Below, one piece after another: positions 41,452 through 50,868 of a DNA stretch of 52,107 nucleotides. A program made the translations under genes and the position numbers. A model generated the notes under the pieces. The model had not been told where the DNA came from, made no database searches, and worked only from the letters and a program-made list of their open reading frames with translations. Source of the stretch: Pseudomonas sp. RIT409 (lineage in GTDB: Bacteria > Pseudomonadota > Gammaproteobacteria > Pseudomonadales > Pseudomonadaceae); NCBI RefSeq assembly GCF_003052515.2, contig NZ_QARE02000031.1, positions 1 to 52,107 of the forward strand. The letters run 5' to 3'. The first letter of the stretch is position 1; each line of letters begins with the position of its first letter.

Positions 41452-42891
41452 TCAGTTCCCCTCGCGCAGGCTGTCTTTGAGGCCTTCTTCGGTGCCTTCG
41501 TCGGCAGCGGAGAGAGGACGTGCTGGTGTGCGTTTCTGACCCGGCCCACCGTGCGGCAGGTCGTCACCCTCGTGGGTTTTCGGCCCTTTGCGCACTAACC
41601 GCATCATGTAGCCGAAGCCCGCGCCGAACAGCGCAAAGTAAACGATGACGAACAGCACCAACGTCAGGGTCATTTGCTCCACGCTGTGGTTGGAGGAGGC
41701 GTCGGCCGTGCGCAGCAGCCCGTAGACCACCCACGGCTGACGGCCGATTTCCGTGGTGAACCAACCAGCCAGCAGCGCGATCAGGCCCGACGGTCCCATG
41801 ACCATGACCAGCCTGAGGAACCAGCGATTGCTGTACAGCCCGCCGCGCCAGCGCAGCCAGGCGCTCCAGAGCCCGACGGCAATCATCAGCATGCCCAGGC
41901 CGACCATGATGCGGAATGACCAGAACACCACGGTGGCATTCGGGCGATCCTCGGGTGGGAAGGACTTGAGGGCCGGAATCTGTTTGTCGAGGCTGTGGGT
42001 GAGGATAAGGCTGCCCAGGTACGGCACTTCGAGCGCGTATTTGGTCCTCTCTTCCTTCATGTCGGGCCAGCCGAACAGGATCAGCGGCGTGGGCTCATCG
42101 CCAACGTTTTCCCAGTGCCCCTCGATGGCCGCGATCTTCGCCGGTTGGTGCTCCAGGGTGTTCAAGCCGTGGGCGTCGCCGACCATGGCCTGAATCGGAG
42201 CCACCACCAGCGCCATCCACATGGCCATCGAGAGCATGCGGCGGATGGCCGGGTTCTCGCGTCCGCGCAGCAGGTGCCATGCCGCCGACGCGCCGACGAA
42301 GAATGCCGTAGCGACAAACGCGGCAATGGCCATGTGCGTCAGACGGAAGGGGAATGAGGGGTTGAAGATCACTGCCAGCCAATCGACGGGAATCACGCGG
42401 CCCTCGACGATCTCATAGCCCTGTGGCGTGTGCATCCAGCTATTGGAAGCCAGGATCCAGAAGGTGGAGATCAATGTGCCGATGGCGACCATGACCGTCG
42501 AAAAGAAATGCAGACCTCGACCGACCCGGTCCCAGCCGAACAGCATGACGCCCAGGAAACCGGCCTCGAGGAAAAATGCGGTCAACACCTCATAGGTCAG
42601 CAAGGGCCCGGTAACGGCACCGGCAAAGTCGGAGAAGCGGCTCCAGTTAGTGCCAAACTCGTAGGCCATTACCAGGCCCGAGACGACACCCATCCCGAAG
42701 TTGACGGCGAATATCTTCGACCAGAAGTGGTAAAGGTCGCGGTAGGTGTTGTCGTGGGTCTTGAGCCAGAGGCCTTCGAGCACCGCGAGGAAACTCGCCA
42801 TGCCGATGGTGATGGCAGGGAACAGAATGTGAAATGAAACGGTGAACGCGAACTGCATTCGGGCGAGATCGAGCGCCTCTAAACCGAACAT
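41452..42891 (-). CDS. cioA: Cyanide-insensitive terminal oxidase subunit I (CydA family)
   Basis: A 479-residue haem-bearing quinol oxidase subunit. The haem ligands are visible: N-terminal His in TVSFHILFPA (about 21), His in RLTHMAIAA (about 186), and Met in FWSFRIMVGLGMLM (about 330). GWDRVGRGLHFFSTVMVAIGT and the quinol-loop GREGN-like region are present but the Q loop is short, as in CioA rather than E. coli CydA. The enzyme supports respiration under cyanide. GAGGA precedes the ATG. Confidence 0.94.
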   Translation of the reverse strand: MFGLEALDLARMQFAFTVSFHILFPAITIGMASFLAVLEGLWLKTHDNTYRDLYHFWSKIFAVNFGMGVVSGLVMAYEFGTNWSRFSDFAGAVTGPLLTYEVLTAFFLEAGFLGVMLFGWDRVGRGLHFFSTVMVAIGTLISTFWILASNSWMHTPQGYEIVEGRVIPVDWLAVIFNPSFPFRLTHMAIAAFVATAFFVGASAAWHLLRGRENPAIRRMLSMAMWMALVVAPIQAMVGDAHGLNTLEHQPAKIAAIEGHWENVGDEPTPLILFGWPDMKEERTKYALEVPYLGSLILTHSLDKQIPALKSFPPEDRPNATVVFWSFRIMVGLGMLMIAVGLWSAWLRWRGGLYSNRWFLRLVMVMGPSGLIALLAGWFTTEIGRQPWVVYGLLRTADASSNHSVEQMTLTLVLFVIVYFALFGAGFGYMMRLVRKGPKTHEGDDLPHGGPGQKRTPARPLSAADEGTEEGLKDSLREGN

Positions 42892-43239
42892 GGGTCTTCC
42901 TCTATCAGGTGATACCGGCTAAAGAGCGACTGCCCCACACGAAGTATTGAGCGCTCCGTGGTGTGTTTGTTCTTTTGAATTGCGTGACCGGATTCGGCTC
43001 GCAGGGGCCGTGTCAAGCCAACCCGTCAAGCAAAGGGCTTCGCGCCCTTGATGCAAGTCAACCGACACTAAAAGAGTAGTCCGATTTCGGCACATGGCCC
43101 GCGTGGTGTTTTGTCGCGTGACGAGTTGCCTCACCTTTTGCAGCGGAGCAGGGAGCGAAAAACGAATCAGATGAAGGCAACGAAGAGGCGCCGAGCCGCT
43201 CGGCCGTGCGGCTGAATCGACTGGCGCGTCAGACGAGGG
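42892..43239. promoter_or_regulatory. cio operon control region
   Basis: No gene in this stretch. On the minus strand it contains two overlapping TTGAC elements (TTGACG and TTGACA near 43010-43030), neither with a clear -10, a short AAGGGC/GCCCTT hairpin, and an Anr-like box upstream. The cio promoter must lie here. Confidence 0.5.
43048..43061. promoter_or_regulatory. Anr/Fnr-like box upstream of cioA
   Basis: TTGATGCAAGTCAA matches the consensus TTGATNNNNATCAA with one change. It is centred about 163 bp before the cioA start. In P. aeruginosa Anr represses cioAB at low oxygen, so the site fits established regulation. Confidence 0.6.
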
Positions 43240-44169
43240 TCAATTCGAGGGGCGCAAAAAAACCAGCAAGGCAGCGATCAGTCGCTGGTACATCGCATCG
43301 ACTTCCGGTACCTGTCCCTTTCCGCGCAGGCAGCCGTGCACCAGGCCCAGCCCTGGATCAAACACGGTCGTCACGCCCGCCTCACGCAGCGCCCGCTCGT
43401 AGCAGACGCCGTCGTCGCGCAGCGGATCGAACTGCGCAACACCGATGAATGCCGGTGCCACACCGCGAAAGTCGGCAGCACTGAGTGGCGCGGCATAGGG
43501 CGAGCGTTCGCCGTCCTTGAGGTACAACTGCTGATAGAACCCGATGTCTGCAGTGCTGAGCAGCGGCGCATCGAAGCATTCCCTGCGCGAAGGCAAGTCC
43601 TCAGCCCCGCCGAGCCCAGGGTATATCAACGCCTGGACCACGGGCTGACGTTCGCCGGCGTCACGCAGGGCAAGGCAAACTGCCGCCGCAAGGTTGCCGC
43701 CTGCGCTGTCGCCGGCGATGGCGATCCTGTGTGGGTCGATATCCAAACGAGGGCCCTGAATCTGCAAGGCGTGCCAGACCGCCAGGCAATCGCCAAAGCC
43801 CGCCGGGAATGGATGCTCGGGCGCCAGCCGATAGTCCACCGCGATGACCACGGCATTCAGGTCGACCGCCAGGGCGCCGGTGAGAAAGTCATGGGAATCC
43901 AGATCCCCCACCACCCAGCCACCGCCGTGCAGGTACAGCACGCAAGGCGCAGGTTGTTCGGGGGGCAACGCGTGCGGTCGATAGTGACGCACCGGCACGC
44001 CTGCCAGCTTCAGATCATTGACATCCAGCGCGCCGGGACGCGGAGGATTCAACGCTTGGCACATGCGTGAGTAGGCGCAACGCTGGGCACTGATTTCCTG
44101 TGAGTCTGCGCTGTAACGCATGGTTTCGCTGATGAAATCGGCCATTTCTGGCGAGACCGGATAACCCAT
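43240..44169 (-). CDS. Alpha/beta hydrolase of the hormone-sensitive-lipase family
   Basis: A 309-residue esterase/lipase. The oxyanion motif HGGGWVVG (about 82-89), nucleophile elbow GDSAGGNLAAA (Ser about 155), catalytic Asp in QFDPLRDDG and His in LGLVHGCLR complete the triad. It likely hydrolyses short-chain esters; no signal peptide, so cytoplasmic. Ribosome site GGTGAG. It lies downstream of the choline/betaine-binding protein gene, separated by a hairpin, and its physiological substrate is unknown. Confidence 0.88.
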   Translation of the reverse strand: MGYPVSPEMADFISETMRYSADSQEISAQRCAYSRMCQALNPPRPGALDVNDLKLAGVPVRHYRPHALPPEQPAPCVLYLHGGGWVVGDLDSHDFLTGALAVDLNAVVIAVDYRLAPEHPFPAGFGDCLAVWHALQIQGPRLDIDPHRIAIAGDSAGGNLAAAVCLALRDAGERQPVVQALIYPGLGGAEDLPSRRECFDAPLLSTADIGFYQQLYLKDGERSPYAAPLSAADFRGVAPAFIGVAQFDPLRDDGVCYERALREAGVTTVFDPGLGLVHGCLRGKGQVPEVDAMYQRLIAALLVFLRPSN

Positions 44170-44218
44170 GACATTCTCACCCCGTCAGTGCGCCAGAAGC
44201 CGTAGCGGCCTGCGGGGG

Positions 44219-44244
44219 AAGTGGCAGCGAGATCACTGCCACTT
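44219..44244. terminator. Hairpin after the binding-protein gene
   Basis: AAGTGGCAG-N8-CTGCCACTT, a perfect 9-bp stem about 40 bases past the stop of the leftward binding-protein gene and 50 bp before the hydrolase start. No U tail; possible attenuator. Confidence 0.55.
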
Positions 44245-44285
44245 GAGCCAGCCCACTGCAGCATGGACAGCCATCGGCTTTCCGA

Positions 44286-45227
44286 TTACTTGTTAACCGC
44301 CACCTGCACCGCTGAGGCCGCATCCTTGCCATCGAACGTCGTCACGCCGTCCAACCAACGCTTCATGTCTTCCGGATGCTCTTTGAGCCACTGCTTGGCG
44401 ACATCGGTCGGCGCCTTGCGGTCCATGATCGGCACCATCATTTCGCTTTCCTGAGCCGCCGTGAATTTCAGGTTGCTCATCAGCTTGTTAACGTTGGGGC
44501 AACGGGTCGCATAGTCCGGGGCGGTGACCACCGAGACGGTTGCAGCGCCCTCATTAGGACCGAATACGTCTTCGCTGCCGTTCAGGTAAGCGATCTTCAT
44601 GTTGATGTTCATCGGGTGCGGAGTCCAGCCAACGAACACTACCCACTCGTTGCGCTTGGTCGCACGTTGCACGGCGGCCAACATGCCCGCTTCGCCCGAC
44701 TCGACCAATTGGAAGCCGCCGAGACCGAACTGGTTCTTCTCGATCATGCCCTTGATGTTGGCGTTGGCACCCGTACCCGGCTCGATGCCGTAGATCTTGC
44801 CGCCGAGTTTGTCCTTGAATTTGGCGATGTCGGCGAAGGTTTTCAGCCCGCCGTCATACACGTACTGCGGCACTGCCAGAGTCGCCTGGGCATCGTTCAT
44901 GCTCGGCGTGTCGAATACCTTGACCTGCTTGGCTTCGACGAACGGCGCAATGTTCTTGTCCATCGCCGGCTTCCAGTAGCCCAGGAACACATCCAGACGG
45001 TCGTCGCGCAGGCCACCGAACACGATCTGCTGGGCGGCACTGGTCTGCTTGACCTCATAACCCATATTTTGCAGCAGCACTTCAGCCACTGCGCTGGTGG
45101 CGATCACGTCGGTCCAGTTGACCACACCCATCCGCACGTTCTGGCATTTGGCCGGTTCGGCCGCCATCAAGGCGGTACTGCTCAGCATCAACACACCGCA
45201 ACTGATCTGACGAATAAATCTCTTCAT
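44286..45227 (-). CDS. Choline/betaine/carnitine ABC substrate-binding protein (ChoX/OpuAC type)
   Basis: A 313-residue periplasmic protein: signal peptide ending ALMAAEP (about 19-25), then the OpuAC/ProX fold. Aromatic box residues for a trimethylammonium group sit at Trp38 (VNWTD), Trp85 (GYWKP), Tyr122 (PQYVYD) and Trp201 (VGWTPHPMN), the same order as in ChoX of rhizobia. It has no permease or ATPase gene nearby; Pseudomonas is known to use several orphan binding proteins (CbcX, BetX, CaiX) with one core transporter, and this may be another. GAGGAG lies upstream. Confidence 0.88.
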   Translation of the reverse strand: MKRFIRQISCGVLMLSSTALMAAEPAKCQNVRMGVVNWTDVIATSAVAEVLLQNMGYEVKQTSAAQQIVFGGLRDDRLDVFLGYWKPAMDKNIAPFVEAKQVKVFDTPSMNDAQATLAVPQYVYDGGLKTFADIAKFKDKLGGKIYGIEPGTGANANIKGMIEKNQFGLGGFQLVESGEAGMLAAVQRATKRNEWVVFVGWTPHPMNINMKIAYLNGSEDVFGPNEGAATVSVVTAPDYATRCPNVNKLMSNLKFTAAQESEMMVPIMDRKAPTDVAKQWLKEHPEDMKRWLDGVTTFDGKDAASAVQVAVNK

Positions 45228-45550
45228 GCGTGCTCCTCGGGTCGGCTCGTTATTCTTAATCAGCTCTTTTCGGCAGTTTTCTAAGGCTTCAAGACCCACG
45301 ACAATGCATTGCTGCCGCGTTGATGCAAATTACGCAGCCGCCTTGCCGACAAAACGCACCAGCGCGACCTGTGTTTGCACTGGAGCGACATTGGCAAATG
45401 ACTTGATCGCACCCCCCATCGCCCAATGCTGCTGGTATGATGCGCGGCTTTTTGCGACTGGCAGAATTTGTGCAAGTTGTTTCAGACTGCTGTGCTTTGC
45501 TGTTTTAGTCGAATTCATTCATGGCGCGATGCGTCACCGGGGAGCCACTC
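45228..45550. promoter_or_regulatory. Divergent region between the binding-protein gene and azgA
   Basis: No gene in these 323 bp. TATGAT at 45436-45441, preceded by TGG (extended -10 form), is the best azgA promoter candidate; no matching -35 is seen. No purine-riboswitch-like fold was evident before azgA, in contrast to the other purine permease in the window. Confidence 0.35.
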
Positions 45551-46843
45551 ATGCTGGAACGGCTGTTTCAACTCAGAGCACATAACACCACTGTGCGCAC
45601 CGAAATCCTGGCCGGGGTCACGACATTCCTCGCCATGGCCTACATCCTGTTCGTCAACCCGAGCATTCTGGGGGCAACCGGCATGGACAAGGGCGCCATT
45701 TTCGTCGCGACCTGCCTGGCAGCCGCCATTGGCTCCACGGTCATGGGCCTGATCGCCAACTACCCGATTGCGCTGGCGCCGGGCATGGGCCTCAACGCTT
45801 TCTTCACTTACACCGTGGTGTTGCACATGGGCCACACCTGGCAGGTAGCGCTGGGCGCGGTGTTCATTTCCGCGGTGATGTTCTTCCTGCTGTCGATCTT
45901 TCGCATTCGCGAATGGATCATCAACAGCATTCCGCTGCCGCTGCGCTCGGCCATCGCCGCGGGCATCGGCCTGTTCCTGGCGCTGATCGCCCTGCACAAC
46001 GCCGAGATCGTGGTCAGTAATCCGGCCACCATGGTCGGGCTGGGCGATCTGGCCAAACCTGCACCCATCCTTGCGACACTGGGCTTTGCACTGATCGTCG
46101 GCCTGGAAGCGCTGAAAGTACGCGGCGCAGTGCTGATCGGTATTCTCGCCGTGACCATCGTGTCGATCCTGCTGGGCTTCTCGCCCTTCGGTGGCGTGGT
46201 TTCGATGCCGCCCTCGCTGGCCCCGACCTTCCTGCAACTGGACATCCCAGGGGCGTTGAACATTGGCCTGGTGAGCGTGATTTTCTCGTTTCTCTTCGTT
46301 GACCTCTTCGACAACTCGGGCACGCTGATCGGGGTCGCCAAGCGCGCTGGCCTGATGGGCAAGGACGGGCACATGCCGAAAATGGGCCGTGCGCTGATTG
46401 CTGACAGCACCGCGGCCATGGCCGGTTCGCTGCTCGGGACCTCGACCACCACCAGTTACATCGAGTCGGCCGCCGGCGTGAGCGCCGGTGGTCGCACCGG
46501 TCTTACGGCCATCGTAGTCGCTGTGCTGTTCCTGCTGGCCCTGTTTTTCGCCCCGTTGGCGGGCAGTGTCCCGGCCTTCGCCACCGCGCCCGCGTTGCTG
46601 TTCGTGGCCGTCCTGATGACCTCGGGATTGGCGGAAATCAACTGGGAAGACATCACCGAGGCCGCGCCTGTGGTGCTGACCGCACTGGCCATGCCTTTCA
46701 CGTACTCCATCGCCAATGGCATCGCCTTCGGCTTCATCTCCTGGACGGTGATCAAGCTGCTGTCGGGCCGCGGCCGTGAGCTGAATTCGGCGCTGGTGGT
46801 GTTGTCGATCCTGTTCGTGATCAAGCTGGGCTTCTATCCATGA
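45551..46843 (+). CDS. AzgA-type NCS2 purine permease (adenine/guanine/hypoxanthine)
   Basis: A 430-residue inner-membrane symporter with about 12-14 helices, of the AzgA/PbuG/GhxP branch. Typical segments are TEILAGVTTFLAMAYILFVNPSIL at the N terminus, NYPIALAPGMGLNAFFTYTVV (about 67-87), VDLFDNSGTLIGVAKRAGLM and GTSTTTSYIESAAGVSAGGRTGL (about 306-328). This branch imports adenine, guanine or hypoxanthine. It complements the xanthine-type permease at 4446. GGGGAG lies seven bases before ATG 45551; 10 upstream in-frame codons are not conserved. Confidence 0.9.
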   Translation: MLERLFQLRAHNTTVRTEILAGVTTFLAMAYILFVNPSILGATGMDKGAIFVATCLAAAIGSTVMGLIANYPIALAPGMGLNAFFTYTVVLHMGHTWQVALGAVFISAVMFFLLSIFRIREWIINSIPLPLRSAIAAGIGLFLALIALHNAEIVVSNPATMVGLGDLAKPAPILATLGFALIVGLEALKVRGAVLIGILAVTIVSILLGFSPFGGVVSMPPSLAPTFLQLDIPGALNIGLVSVIFSFLFVDLFDNSGTLIGVAKRAGLMGKDGHMPKMGRALIADSTAAMAGSLLGTSTTTSYIESAAGVSAGGRTGLTAIVVAVLFLLALFFAPLAGSVPAFATAPALLFVAVLMTSGLAEINWEDITEAAPVVLTALAMPFTYSIANGIAFGFISWTVIKLLSGRGRELNSALVVLSILFVIKLGFYP

Positions 46844-47925
46844 GTGCACCGTTCGACCCCGCCAACTACACCCGGCAGCTCGACGAAAAGGCCCAACGCC
46901 TTCGCGAGTTGCTTGCGCCTTTCGATGCCCCCGAACCGCAGGTCTTCGATTCGCCCCGCGACCACTATCGCCTGCGCGCCGAATTCCGCCTGTGGCGCGA
47001 AGACGGCAAGCGGCACTACGCGATGTTCGCACCGGGCGATAAGCACACGCCCATCCTGATCAATGAATTCCCCATCGCCAGTCGGCAGATCAATGCCTTG
47101 ATGCCGGTGCTGCGCGACCGCTGGGAAGCCAGTCAGGTACTCAACCACAAGCTGTTTCAGGTGGACTTTCTGACCACGCTGGCGGGTGACGGGATGGTCA
47201 CGTTGTGCTATCACCGGCCACTGGACGACGCCTGGAAACTGGAGGCCGAGCGCCTGGCGGCCGACCTCAACGTCAGCATCATCGGGCGCTCCAAAGGTCA
47301 GCGTCTGGTGATCGGTCGCGACTATGTCACCGAGACCCTGGACGTTGCGGGGCGCAGCTTCCGTTATCGCCAGCCGGAAGGCGCGTTCACCCAGCCCAAC
47401 GGCACCGTGAACCAGAAAATGCTGAGCTGGGCCTATGAAGCACTCGGCGACCGCCAAGATGACCTGTTGGAGCTCTATTGCGGCAACGGCAACTTCACGC
47501 TGCCCCTGGCGACCCGGGTGCGCAAGGTGTTGGCCACCGAAATCAGCAAGACCTCGGTCAATGCGGCCTTGAGCAACCTGGCGGACAACGCGGTGGACAA
47601 CGTCTCGCTGGTGCGACTTTCAGCGGAGGAGCTGACCGAGGCGCTGAATGATGTGCGCCCGTTTCGCCGACTGGCCGGTGTCGACCTCAAAAGCTACGAC
47701 TTCGGCTGCGTGTTCGTCGACCCACCCCGCGCGGGCATGGACCCGGACACGTGCGAACTGGCTCGCCGCTTCGATCGCATTCTGTACATCTCCTGCAACC
47801 CGGAGACCCTGGCGGCCAACATCGCCCAGTTGCACGACACCCATCGGATCGAGCGCTGCGCGCTGTTCGACCAATTTCCCTATACCCATCATATGGAGTC
47901 GGGCGTACTGCTCGTCCGCCGCTGA
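46840..47925 (+). CDS. trmA: tRNA (uracil-54-C5)-methyltransferase TrmA
   Basis: A 361-residue SAM enzyme forming m5U54 in the T loop of tRNA. SAM motif LELYCGNGNFTLPLA (about 207-221), EISKTSV, DPPRAGMD (about 296-303) and the nucleophile in YISCNPETLA (Cys about 321) with the closing base Glu in HMESGVLL. Length equals other proteobacterial TrmA. The ATG overlaps the azgA stop by four bases (ATGA), so the two are co-translated, an odd partnership of permease and tRNA enzyme. Confidence 0.96.
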   Translation: MSAPFDPANYTRQLDEKAQRLRELLAPFDAPEPQVFDSPRDHYRLRAEFRLWREDGKRHYAMFAPGDKHTPILINEFPIASRQINALMPVLRDRWEASQVLNHKLFQVDFLTTLAGDGMVTLCYHRPLDDAWKLEAERLAADLNVSIIGRSKGQRLVIGRDYVTETLDVAGRSFRYRQPEGAFTQPNGTVNQKMLSWAYEALGDRQDDLLELYCGNGNFTLPLATRVRKVLATEISKTSVNAALSNLADNAVDNVSLVRLSAEELTEALNDVRPFRRLAGVDLKSYDFGCVFVDPPRAGMDPDTCELARRFDRILYISCNPETLAANIAQLHDTHRIERCALFDQFPYTHHMESGVLLVRR

Positions 47926-47932
47926 CCGGCAT

Positions 47933-47965
47933 CGAGCAGACCCGCGGTCGACGCGGGTCTGCTCG
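47933..47965. terminator. 14-bp perfect hairpin after trmA
   Basis: CGAGCAGACCCGCG pairs exactly with CGCGGGTCTGCTCG around GTCGA, eight bases past the trmA stop. It lacks a U run but the length of the stem is striking; a strong structural 3' end for the azgA-trmA message. Confidence 0.75.
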
Positions 47966-48084
47966 GGCGTCATCTCCTCGAACACACCGCACCACCCATC
48001 ATTAATTTTCGGACAGTCAGCGGCATATGCCTGCTTATCGGTGTATAACAGTCGGCCGTCTTTCGCTTCGATGGATGCCCTGCC

Positions 48085-49368
48085 TTGAGTTCCGAATCAT
48101 CTGCTGCCCCTTCTTCTGAAAGCGCTCTCAAACTGCCTGGCTTTTTCGCTTTCCTGACCGCCCGCCTCGCCGCCGTCTTCGCCATGCAGATTCAGGCCGT
48201 TGTGGTGGCCTGGCAAGTCTACGACCTGACCCGCGATCCGATTTCCCTGGCCTATGTGGGGCTGGCACAGTTCATTCCGATGCTGTTGCTGTTGATGCCG
48301 GCGGGTGACCTGATCGACCGTTACGACCGCAAGCTGATCCTGACCATCAGTTGGACGGTACAGGCCGTATGCAGCCTGATGTTGATGCTGTTTTCCGTCA
48401 CCCATCATCAGGATACGCGGCTGATCTACGCCACCCTCGCCTTGTTCGGGTGCGCCCGCGCCTTCACTGGGCCCTCACTGCAAAGCCTGCTGCCGCAAGT
48501 GGTGCCCCGAGAAAAGCTTGCTTCGGCGATTGCCACCAACAGCATGATCATGCGCATCGCCACCATTGCCGGGCCCTTGGTCGGCGGTGGGCTCTACGCG
48601 GTCGGAGGGGGTGGGTTGACCTACTCCGTGTGCATGGTCAGCTTCATCGCCGGGGTGCTATTACTGACGCGCGTCCCGGTGCTGTTCGCCGGTAAGAAAC
48701 AGATCCTCGAATCCACCGCCTGGAAACGCTTCACCGCAGGTATTGCATTCATCCGCTCGCGCCCGATCATCCTGGGCACCATTTCGCTGGACTTGTTCGC
48801 CGTGTTGCTGGGTGGCGTGGTCGCCCTGCTGCCGATCTATGCGCACGAGGTGCTGCACCTGGGGCCGCAGGGGCTCGGCGCTCTGCGCAGTGCCATGAGC
48901 CTGGGCGAAGTCGCCACGGGCCTGTACCTGGCCGCCCGCCCGTTCGATCGGCATGTGGGGATGGTGATGTTCATCGCCGTAGCGGTGTTCGGTCTGGCGA
49001 ACCTGGTGTTCGCCTTGTCGACGCTGTTCTGGCTATCGCTGCTGGCGCTGATGGTCGCCGGTGCAGCGGACATGGTCAGCGTCTACATCCGCTCGACGCT
49101 GGTGCAGTTCTCCACACCCGACGACATGCGCGGCCGGGTCAATGCGGTGAACATGTTGTTCATCGGCTCCTCCAACGAACTGGGTGAGTTCCGCGCCGGC
49201 AGCAGCGCAGCCTTGTTCGGTGCGGTGCCTGCGGCGGTCATTGGCGGGTTGTGCACCTTGGGTGTAGTCGGCACCTGGATGTGGGGCTTCAAGCCGCTGC
49301 GGCAGGTCAACCATTTTGCTGATGCATCGCCCAGCGAAGTCACGGACAAGCAGACGGCGCGGGTTTGA
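48085..49368 (+). CDS. MFS transporter (EntS/MFS_3 type)
   Basis: A 427-residue, 12-helix major facilitator. FFAFLTARLAAVFAMQIQAVVVAWQVYDLTRDP at the N terminus, motif A-like AGDLIDRYDRKLIL (about 73-86), RAFTGPSLQSLLPQVVPREKLASAIATNS and NELGEFRAGSSAALFG are typical of the MFS_3 group, which includes the enterobactin exporter EntS. Substrate unknown. The frame requires a TTG start at 48085 with GGA upstream; neighbouring ATGs are out of frame. A TATAAC at 48044-48049 could be its -10. Confidence 0.86.
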   Translation: MSSESSAAPSSESALKLPGFFAFLTARLAAVFAMQIQAVVVAWQVYDLTRDPISLAYVGLAQFIPMLLLLMPAGDLIDRYDRKLILTISWTVQAVCSLMLMLFSVTHHQDTRLIYATLALFGCARAFTGPSLQSLLPQVVPREKLASAIATNSMIMRIATIAGPLVGGGLYAVGGGGLTYSVCMVSFIAGVLLLTRVPVLFAGKKQILESTAWKRFTAGIAFIRSRPIILGTISLDLFAVLLGGVVALLPIYAHEVLHLGPQGLGALRSAMSLGEVATGLYLAARPFDRHVGMVMFIAVAVFGLANLVFALSTLFWLSLLALMVAGAADMVSVYIRSTLVQFSTPDDMRGRVNAVNMLFIGSSNELGEFRAGSSAALFGAVPAAVIGGLCTLGVVGTWMWGFKPLRQVNHFADASPSEVTDKQTARV

Positions 49369-49518
49369 CTTGGCCCAACGGCAGGATCGCGCTGCCCTGC
49401 TGAATCACCGACCAAATCACCGAAGTGGATAGAAGGGGTCTGCCCGCCCCTCGATGTTTCGAGATGTGACAAATGTGCCCATAATCGGACCTTCCGATCC
49501 GATACCAGCGTTGTCCCG

Positions 49519-50868
49519 ATGTCAGAACCGATCGCACCGTCCAGCGCACCCGAGCAGCCGTCCCCCAGCGAATCACCCAGGCGCCGATTCAAACGCCCGC
49601 GCTGGCGGCAATGGCGACAGCGCCTGGCGTTCTGGGTGGGTGCACTGCTGGCAGGGCTGGTGGCGCTGGCCTTTGCCTGGCTGGCCGATCAAGCCTTCAT
49701 CCTGTTCCAACGCCTGCTTGGCATGGCCAGTTGGCTACCGCTGCTGATCACCCCGCTGGGTTTCGGTGTGCTCGCCTGGATCACTCATCGCTGGTTCGGC
49801 AACGCCCGAGGCAGCGGCATTCCGCAGGTAATCGCCGCCTTGGAATCACCTTCGCGGCGCTTCCGTGCCCAAGTGCTTGCCGTGCCGGTCGCGGCGGTGC
49901 GCATGCTCTTTACCCTCGGCGCGCTAGTGGTGGGTGGCTCCGTCGGACGCGAAGGTCCCACGGTGCACGTCGGCGCAGCGGTCATCTACGCATTTGGGCG
50001 ACAGCTGGGCCTGCATGGGCGTAACACCACGGCAGGGTTGATCCTCGCCGGTGGTGCCGCCGGCATCGCTGCTGCATTCAACACTCCCCTGGCGGGGATC
50101 GTGTTCGCCATTGAAGAACTCAGCCGCACCTTCGAACAGCGCTTCAGTGGTCTGGTGCTGACCGCCGTGCTCATCGGCGGCGCCGTCACGCTGGGCCTGA
50201 TGGGGCACTACGCCTACTTCGGGGATATCGGCGGCAGCCTGCCCACCGGGTGGGGCTGGAGCGAAATACCGGCCTGCGCGCTGCTAGGCGGCGTCCTCGG
50301 CGGCCTCTACGTCAAGTTGGTGTTGCCCACAAAGTCCGGCTGGCTGGGGCGCATGGGCCAATGGCGAGCACGGTTCCCGGCACGCTTCGCTGCAGTCTGC
50401 GGCCTGCTGCTGGCGCTGTTGGGGCTGATATCGGGAAACCACGTCTATGGCACGGGATACGAAGAAACTCGCGCCTTGCTCGAAGGGCACCCGGTGACTG
50501 ACAGCACCTTTTTGCTGTGGAAGTTTCTGGCGAACGTGGTCTCCTATCTGGCCGGCATCCCAGGCGGTTTGTTCTCCCCGTCCCTGAGCGTGGGCGCTGC
50601 GTTCGCGCCGCTCCTCGCTCTTCTGCCGGATGTGAACCCACAGACTTGCGCGCTGCTCGGGATGGGCGGCTACCTCGCGGGCGTGACACGCTCCCCTTTG
50701 ACCGCCTCGGTCATTGTCCTGGAGTTGTCTCACAGCCCCGACCTGGTCATCCCCATGCTCGCCGTCAGCGTCCTGGCCTCTGCCGTATCCGGTTGGATAG
50801 CCCCGGTCTCGCTCTACCATGCGCTGGCCCGGCAAGTGTTGGATAAGGTTGCTCCTGCGAAGGCGTGA
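49519..50868 (+). CDS. ClC-family chloride channel/exchanger
   Basis: A 449-residue ClC protein with a basic N-terminal cytoplasmic segment and about 18 helices. Selectivity motifs: GSGIPQ (about 98-103), GREGPTVHVG (about 142-151; gating Glu in REGP) and GGLFSPSLSVGAAF (about 353-366). The internal proton Glu is kept in FAIEELSRTF, so it should act as a Cl-/H+ exchanger rather than a passive channel. The GREGP signature argues against the fluoride-specific subfamily. No clear ribosome site. Confidence 0.9.
   Translation: MSEPIAPSSAPEQPSPSESPRRRFKRPRWRQWRQRLAFWVGALLAGLVALAFAWLADQAFILFQRLLGMASWLPLLITPLGFGVLAWITHRWFGNARGSGIPQVIAALESPSRRFRAQVLAVPVAAVRMLFTLGALVVGGSVGREGPTVHVGAAVIYAFGRQLGLHGRNTTAGLILAGGAAGIAAAFNTPLAGIVFAIEELSRTFEQRFSGLVLTAVLIGGAVTLGLMGHYAYFGDIGGSLPTGWGWSEIPACALLGGVLGGLYVKLVLPTKSGWLGRMGQWRARFPARFAAVCGLLLALLGLISGNHVYGTGYEETRALLEGHPVTDSTFLLWKFLANVVSYLAGIPGGLFSPSLSVGAAFAPLLALLPDVNPQTCALLGMGGYLAGVTRSPLTASVIVLELSHSPDLVIPMLAVSVLASAVSGWIAPVSLYHALARQVLDKVAPAKA

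Noticed and set aside
45515..47032. 505-codon minus-strand frame opposite azgA and the start of trmA
   Set aside because: Shadow of azgA: composition is typical antisense, no domain, and both plus-strand genes are certain.
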